From assembly GCF_011386835.1 (NCBI RefSeq), contig NC_088794.1, forward strand, positions 89,326,009-89,390,008: a stretch of 64,000 nt of DNA. The letters are read 5' to 3'. Positions 57,740 through 64,000 of this stretch are shown here, piece by piece. Under the pieces are notes generated by a model. That model worked only from the letters and a program-made list of their open reading frames with translations. It made no database searches and was not told the origin of the DNA. The stretch comes from Chrysemys picta bellii. Taxonomy: Eukaryota > Chordata > Testudines > Emydidae. The position numbers and the translations under genes were made by a program. Positions within the stretch are counted from its first letter, which is position 1; every line of letters begins with the position of its first letter.

Positions 57740-58760
57740 TTTTACAATAGAAGATCTCATCCCCTCCCTCCTTATAGACTGGAAGACAAAAAAAAGTTGT
57801 CCTGCTTTTTCAACTCAAATAGATTTCTCAACTTTGAACTAATTAGACCAAAGGAAAAATATTCTGTGCCTGGAGATGAGGCTACTGCTGTCAAAAGCTG
57901 ATTTAGCACTTCAATAGATTCTGGTTCCAGGTGCTTAACTAGTGACTTCCACCAGTTCAACTGTGTGACTTTAAGACACGTTCAGCAAACATGTATTGCC
58001 TGAACGGTTCACTTCCAGTCCTGAAATTTATTATGGTTGACAAGACTGATGGGGGATTATTAGATGCCTATGTCCTCGCAGCAGCATCTTCTTTGGCAGA
58101 TAGACATCTACCCTGGAACTTGGGGTTGAGAATACTGGCAAGAGAATTAGGTGGAGTAAGTGCTTGATCCATCCGTGTCCTCAGTGACTGCAATTTAACT
58201 TTGTTGCGTATTTCTTCAATGACTCTTGAAGTTCTCTCCAAATTCAGTAGCATCAGCAATACAGCAGCAATCTTTCTGCAGTTCATCCAAGGCTATGAAA
58301 ATATGCTGTATACTGAAACTTATCTTCTACATTTCTCTTTAGTCCAATGTTGACTACTTTGGCTGTGATAGTTTCTTCTATTCTGTCACGATCTTCTGCA
58401 CCAATTGTCATCAGAATATGCCAGTTCTTAATGAATAGCTCAAAATAGTCAACCCTTGAATTCCATATACATCTTGGAAAAATTAGTTTGGATCCTTCTC
58501 CCCTCTTCAGTGAAGCTGAAGCAAAGTGATTGTTACAGAAGAATTTTTGCGATTTCAACATTTTCCTGTATTTGTGGAGTTGTACTTTAGTCTTTGGCTA
58601 AAAGATGCATTAAATGAGCACTGCACTCATATGTTGTAAGTTTCAGGTTCCCTTCATTATATTCTAGATTTCTTCTCATCTTTTCTACATTTGTGACAAA
58701 GCTATGTGGACAAGGCTTTCGTTTCCATTGAAAAACTTGGCTTAGTTATTCTAGCCAGCT
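57740..58760 (-). pseudogene. Decayed hAT transposase
   Basis: Read from 58760 down on the minus strand, pieces in several frames line up in the order of a hAT transposase C-terminal half. CSAHLMHLLAKD comes first, then FASASLKRGEGSKLIFPRC and VDYFELFIKNWHILMTIGAE, then RIEETITAKVVNIGLKRNVE, ALTPPNSLASILNPKFQGRC and LSAKEDAAART. The hATC dimerisation block follows: NWWKSLVKHLEPE ... LLTAVASSPGTEYFSFGLIS with SKLRN. At least three frameshifts and stops separate the pieces. The N-terminal BED finger and terminal repeats were not found. Not a host gene; I see no evidence for domestication. Confidence 0.8.
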
Positions 58761-58831
58761 TTTCAAGTACTGAGACACTTATAGGCTAGTACAAGCTTAG
58801 TTCATCGCATTTGATCAGTGACCATTTAGAG

Positions 58832-59321
58832 CAGGGGTCTCAAACTCAATTTACCTAAGGGCCAGTGCCAGATCTCAAATCCTCCCAATGGGCCAATGTC
58901 ACTGAAGATGGTGTTCAGAAAAGAAAACATTTATATTGTATTTTTTATTTCGAATTTCTTAGAAATAGTAAAACTCTCATACAACTTTATACAATTCTTC
59001 ACCTGCCAGAGAGTTTTTAGTGTTTGCCAGAAACCTGGCAACACTTCAGTTCTGTCAGTTTGTTGATGTTTTGCCTCAGTGACTGAGCAGCTGAAACCTT
59101 CAGGATTGCAGCAAGGTGTACATCAGATAGTTGTGTTCAGTATTTTGACTTGTTTATATTTATTGTGGAAAAAAGTGACACTGCCTCCATGGCTGACTCT
59201 GCCCGGCGACTAATGATGGTATCTCTGTCCCTCTCCCCCAGCCATTGCTGGCAGCATGGCTGCATGCATCTCTCCTCCACGGGCCACAGATGGCCAGCAG
59301 GCCGGGACTTTGAGACCCCTG
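58832..59321. mobile_element. hAT (Charlie-like) element with transposase remnant
   Basis: Begins CAGGGGTCTCAAACTC and ends GACTTTGAGACCCCTG, inverted ends. A perfect 8-bp duplication ATTTAGAG lies at 58824-58831 and 59322-59329. On the minus strand LSDVHLAAILKVSAAQSLRQ then NINKLTELK is the C-terminal part of a Charlie-type transposase, so it is an internally deleted autonomous element. It sits next to, but outside, the transposase pseudogene at 57740-58760. Confidence 0.88.
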
Positions 59322-59359
59322 ATTTAGAGGAAATAAGAATAATCCTGAGGTTAAAACAT

Positions 59360-59480
59360 GGCACTGGGAGTCAGAAGACTTAGCTGTCTTTGCAGCTCTC
59401 CAGCAAGCTCGGGGCAATCCTGGGCAACCTATTAGAACGCTCTATTCTTATTTCCCCAACAAAAATATCTTTCCTCACCA
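59360..59480 (+). mobile_element. Possible MIR-like remnant
   Basis: GGCACTGGGAGTCAGAAGAC, CAGCTCTCCAGCAAGCTCGG and CCTGGGCAACCTATTAG vaguely follow the MIR 5' half and core. Weak. Confidence 0.35.
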
Positions 59481-61394
59481 CTTATTGTTAAGTATAATTC
59501 AATGTTTGTAAAGTGTTTTTAAGGTACTTAGATAGGTGGTATGGAAACTACAAGTATTAACCATAGCACCATACTTGTGGGCCATAGAAAATGGTATAAG
59601 GGTTTTCACTGATGGGGAAAGAGCTGCCAGGTCAAGTGAAAAAACAATTTGCAGGGGAGAGGAAGAATCTTGCTAAAATCTACTGCAATTCTCCCATAAT
59701 CCCCCATCCAAACAAAAACAATTCTATAAAAGCATATTGCAGCTCAGATGGGGGGGGTGCAGAAGTCATCCCAGACATTCATGATGAATGCCGAGAATTA
59801 ATCTCTCTCCATGCTACACTGTCTGAAATATACAGATCCTGAAAGCTAAGTAAGAAGTCTACAACATTGCTAAAGAGACAAAAAGCAGTACGTATTTAAT
59901 GGAGGTGGTGGGGGATGAACTTGCCAGCTGTTTATATCAGTGTTTTCTAAGTTTCATGTAGCATAATGTCTTGAGTATGAAACTCAGTTTTGAGAGATAA
60001 TAGTTTGAAAGATTGCATCCAAAATAAGTTTTTATTGCATTGCACTGGTTTACTGAAATAAACTTCATCCCTTCTCCAATTTTCAAGTACTCAGCCTACA
60101 TAATTCTGCTTCATGAATGACTGAATCACTTCCTTGAGCAATTTGTTCTTGGTGACCCTGCATTTAGGAAAGAAATTCTTCCAACTACTGTACATGAAGT
60201 GAGTAACAGACTTGCATATAGATTAGGTTTGGGTTTCCCTACATACTATATGCATACTCCCCCTCATTACATCATTATAGGCCCTGTCACCACCTGCTGT
60301 GCTGGATACTTTGCCACTAGTTTCAGTGGGACTGTGTCTTCTTACACCAGGTGTGAATTTAGCCCCACAAGTTAAGCACTTTAAAAGATTCTGTAGCAAG
60401 GACTTCACTGGCCACCCTTGAAATTCCACAATTTGGAAAGAAAAACCACAATGTGAATTCTGATACTGCTAACAAGCAGATATTCTCCCACCCAACCCTA
60501 TCCAACATCAGCTATATTAAAAGGGGGAACATATCTGCCTAGATCGTGGAAGCAAAAGCATTTTAATTATCAGACGTGTGAGCGTCCAGCAAAGCTCACC
60601 AGCTGTCCCATTCTATCAATCTGGAGCATGTGATGGATGTGACAGCACAGCTTCCTGGAGTTTAAGCTGAACTGTACGGTAACACTAAAGAGCTAATACT
60701 TAATGGGGGAAGGGGACGTTTAAGCCTCCAGAGCCATGATATATTTAGAATTGATACATTTCACTCAGCTAGGGTGAAGTAAGTCTTTGTTTTAGTGGAA
60801 AAACATCTTGAATGTTTGTGAAAAAGAGAACCCTGGAAAAAAAGTGGAGTTTCTCCTTTGTGGATTGAGATTAAATTCCTGCCAATTGCTTGGTTTAAAG
60901 CACCTTTCTTTTTTAGGCTTGAATTAGCCTGCACTTTATAATCATTTAAGTGCTCCATGGGAAATAATTAAGTCTAGAAGCCAGCTCAATTCTTCCTCAA
61001 ATCACATCAACTTGGAAGTTTGGGGATAAAGGGACTTCCTGGAATCAAGATAGCAAAACCAAGAAACATCAGCAACGTCATGGGAGCAAAAAACTGTATC
61101 AGGTAGGAATCACATGAATGGCATTTTGTTAATTAGGTCCACTAAGACTTTTTGAAAGTTTAGGCCTATTATAATAGTGTGTATATATATTTATAATATT
61201 ATGACAAAGCTTCAGCAGGAGCCACCTCCAGCTGGGAATAGAACGGTAAAATGGAATAATTTTGATGCTACATTTGCAATCACGTTTCCACTTTGTGCAG
61301 TTTTCTTTTAGTTATATGCAGCATGAGATCTCTCTCCTCATCCCCCTTCCCTCACCACAGCAAGTGGGTGGCAGTATATCCCCAGAGCTATGAG

Positions 61395-62046
61395 TAGGGC
61401 CCTTCCAAATACACGGCCATGAAAAACACATCATGGACCGTGAAATCTGGTCTTTTGTGTGTTTTTACTCTATACTATAGAGATTTCACCGGGGGAGACC
61501 AGCGTTTCTCAAATTGGGGATCCAGACCCAAAAGGGAGTTGCGGGGGGGGGGGGGGGGGGCGTCACAACATTATTTTAGGAGGGTCGTGGTATTGCCGCC
61601 CTTACTTCTGTGCTGCCTTCAGAGCTGTGTGGCCGGAGAGCGGTGGCTGTTGGTTGGGCGCCCAGCTCTGAAGCCAGCACCCCGCCAGCAGCAGTGCAGA
61701 ATTAAGGGTGGCAATAGAATACAATGCCACTTTTACTTCTCTGCTGCTGCCTTTTACTTCTGTGCTGCTGAAAGTGGCGGCTGCTGACTGAGGACCCAGT
61801 TCTGCAGTGAGCAGCACAGAAAGCAGAGCCGTCACCAGCAGCGGCGCAGAAGTATGGGTAGTAATACCACAACTCCCCCTACAATAACCTTGCAACCTCC
61901 CCACAACTCCTTTTGAGTCCTGACCCCTACAGTTACACCACCATGAAATTTCAGATTTAAATAGCTGAAATCATGAAATTTATGATTTTTAAAATCCCAT
62001 GACCATGAAATTGACCAAAATGGACCATGAATTTCATAGGGCCCTA
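61395..62046. mobile_element. hAT-type non-autonomous element with long inverted repeats
   Basis: Ends TAGGGCCCTTCCAAATACAC and AATTTCATAGGGCCCTA with long, imperfect inverted subterminal regions (ACGGCCATGAAA / TTTCATGGTC-like). Flanked by an 8-bp duplication GCTATGAG (61387-61394) and GCTATGAA (62047-62054). The interior carries a second Charlie-like word (CAGCGTTTCTCAAATTGG at 61500) and the fold-back module shared with 19540-19860. Contains an 18-base poly(G). No transposase. Confidence 0.82.
61543..61560. repeat. Poly(G) tract
   Basis: 18 consecutive G in the 61395 hAT element, making a Gly-run ORF artefact. Confidence 0.9.
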
Positions 62047-62590
62047 GCTATGAATATAAGTGCACTATCCCAGAAGTTAATGTTCAAGTCAAAGTTAGAT
62101 TTAGATATTAAACAGAAAATGGAACTAACTCCATGCTTCTAAACAGTCGCTACAGAGAGGCTCACAGATCCATGATGGACCCCAAACTACAGTTGACAGT
62201 ACTATTAGCACCACCACCTGACTATGTGCTACTATTACACACACACACAAAAAACACACACCACACCCTCAAATCCCAAGGCAGGAGAGGCCGCAACCTG
62301 ATGGGAGTGCACAGAGTTGATCCTACCTATTACCAGGAAACAAATGAGGGGTTCTAGAAGGTAAAATGCTTCCTGCCACAATGCACAGTCAGTTCCCCCC
62401 TTAAAGGTTACTCTGTCTCCTCCCTTTCATACCACAAGCACACCCAATAAAGAGAACCAATAGGAAGCCCTGTAATACAGGAGAGGTGGTAGAGTGAATC
62501 ACCTAGATCCACCACCCCAATCAATATTATATCTATATCTCACCTGGTCTCGCTACACACCAGTTATCATTAAGTCATAATCTATCAACA

Positions 62591-62701
62591 AACAGAGGGT
62601 CCTGTGGCACCTTTAAGACTAACTGTTAGTCTTAAAGGTGCCACAGGACCCTCTGTTGCTTTTCACAGATTCAGACTAACACGGCTACCCCTCTGATACA
62701 A
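62591..62701. mobile_element. Small fold-back SINE insertion
   Basis: Arms 62591-62623 and 62625-62657 are perfect 33-base inverted copies around one T. The right arm continues minus-oriented into the SINE head (GTAGCCGTGTTAGTCTGAAT on the minus strand). A target duplication AATCTATCAACA flanks the unit (62579-62590 and about 62700-62711). A shorter version of the structure at 32182. Confidence 0.82.
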
Positions 62702-64000
62702 TCTATCAACAGTTATTATACAGCAGAATCTCAGACCCTGCAGCAATCAGTTATTAACTAGGCTTAAAAATACAACCTTGTTTAAATATGAACGGAATTT
62801 TGACTCTTCCAGTAGGTAATTCTATTTCTTCCCAAAGAAATAAGAACTTCTGTTTGCTCAGTATTGTCTTATTAATATTTGGTAGTTTTACTCAGACTGT
62901 TCTCATGGGTATCAAATACCCCTTTTGGTCTCTGCATTTTGAGCATGTGACTTAGAGTTTGTATAAGATAATATATTAAAATATTGAACCAAAAAAACTT
63001 TTCAAAAGGAAAGTAACAGCCCCCACCTTAGATCACAGAATTAGAGTAACAACTGCCTTCAAAGTTGTATAATTGAAAACAAAGTATCTGTATAATCTCA
63101 TTAAGAAAAAAAAAGTGCCACTAATTTAGACAAGTTAAGAAAAACAAAGAACCAAGGAAAAGGCCTGAACTGAAAACTTTCCCACTCTCTTGAATGTCTT
63201 AATGAATGGATTTTCCAATACATCAGTAGCAAAAATAAAAAGTTAGCACCAGCATATCATTGCATGCAGACAGGGAAATAACTCCTCAGGACCAATAACC
63301 CATGTTGTGACTGATGAATGGGCAGTAAGTGAAAGACTTCTTTTTGGCAGAAAATAATGCAGGAGTAGAGAGCCCACCACATCCTGTATATTCTAGCAGC
63401 ATTGTACAATGTATCCACAAAGCCTGGCAAACTGACAAAGGACAGAACCTCGAAAGGTGAGTCTACAATATTCCCCAAGTTGGTCACAGCTCTCCAGAAG
63501 TATATATTCTTACTCATCTTTATGATCTTAAAAAATACAGGACTAATTAGTGCTCCCTGCATTCCCCGCTGAACCTGCACATATGTGTGTAAAATTATCA
63601 TGCCAATTTGTTGGCTAGAAAGTGACAATGCTCCCATCTCTCACCTTCCTGTTGGTGGGGGGCACCAATCTCTATGCCCAAGAGCAAATAACTCCGATTA
63701 GCTCATAAAACAGCCTCCCTCTCCTTATATAGAAATATTACCTTTTTAAAGAAAGTAGTGTTGGTGACCCAGTTCAATTCTGATGGAAGATGCCAGATTG
63801 AAAGCCCGGGAGAGTTTAGTCAGCGGTACACACACACACGCACACACCCGGCCAGTGCACCTTAATCTTGCCCTGAATGGATCCAACTCTGGGATTGTGG
63901 CGGTTGGGGGCGGGAAGAGGGGAGAGAAAGGCAGTGGTTTGATGTCCGTTCAGTTTTTCCCTCTGATGAGACTGTCAGGAAGAGGGCCTGTTGTAACTGG

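Overview
This is a vertebrate nuclear window, almost certainly from a turtle (Testudines). Coding sequence occurs only as short exons with GT..AG splice sites. The repeats are CR1 LINE fragments, a tRNA-derived turtle SINE of the Cry type with A and B boxes, a second turtle-type SINE whose head reads GTTTCAGAGTAGCAGCCG, old MIR-like SINE cores, and many non-autonomous hAT (8-bp target duplications) and Harbinger-like (TAA duplications) elements. Family names rest on recalled knowledge; no database search was run.

Only one protein-coding gene is supported: MAP3K9 (mixed lineage kinase 1, MLK1), on the minus strand. Nine consecutive coding exons were resolved with compatible splice phases: 42427-42607, 35699-35847, 30417-30592, 24688-24928, 23264-23386, 22106-22259, 14394-14506, 12825-13637 and 10597-11078. 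Together they give 2,432 coding bases (about 810 codons including the stop). The product runs from just before the DFG motif of the kinase domain through the rest of the catalytic domain, the leucine zipper and basic region, the CRIB (Cdc42/Rac-binding) motif and the long Ser/Pro-rich tail to the stop codon. The exon or exons for the SH3 domain and kinase N-lobe were not found and probably lie beyond position 64000.

Layout: 1-1470 is probably downstream flank. About 1470-10596 is probably a very long 3' UTR, inferred from a good poly(A) signal at 1485-1490, and carries several transposon copies. 10597-42607 holds the nine exons and their introns. 42608-64000 is part of a large upstream intron containing a CR1 copy, Harbinger-like and hAT elements, a decayed hAT transposase pseudogene and microsatellites.

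MAP3K9 acts in stress signalling: Rac/Cdc42 binding at the CRIB motif and zipper-mediated dimerisation activate the kinase, which phosphorylates MKK4/MKK7 upstream of JNK. No tRNA or rRNA gene, CRISPR array, operon or second host gene was recognised. The most unusual structures are two fold-back SINE insertions, each within a single target-site duplication, a hAT element inserted inside a CR1 LINE, and a pair of related Harbinger-like elements of which one has gained a long GT/GA microsatellite.
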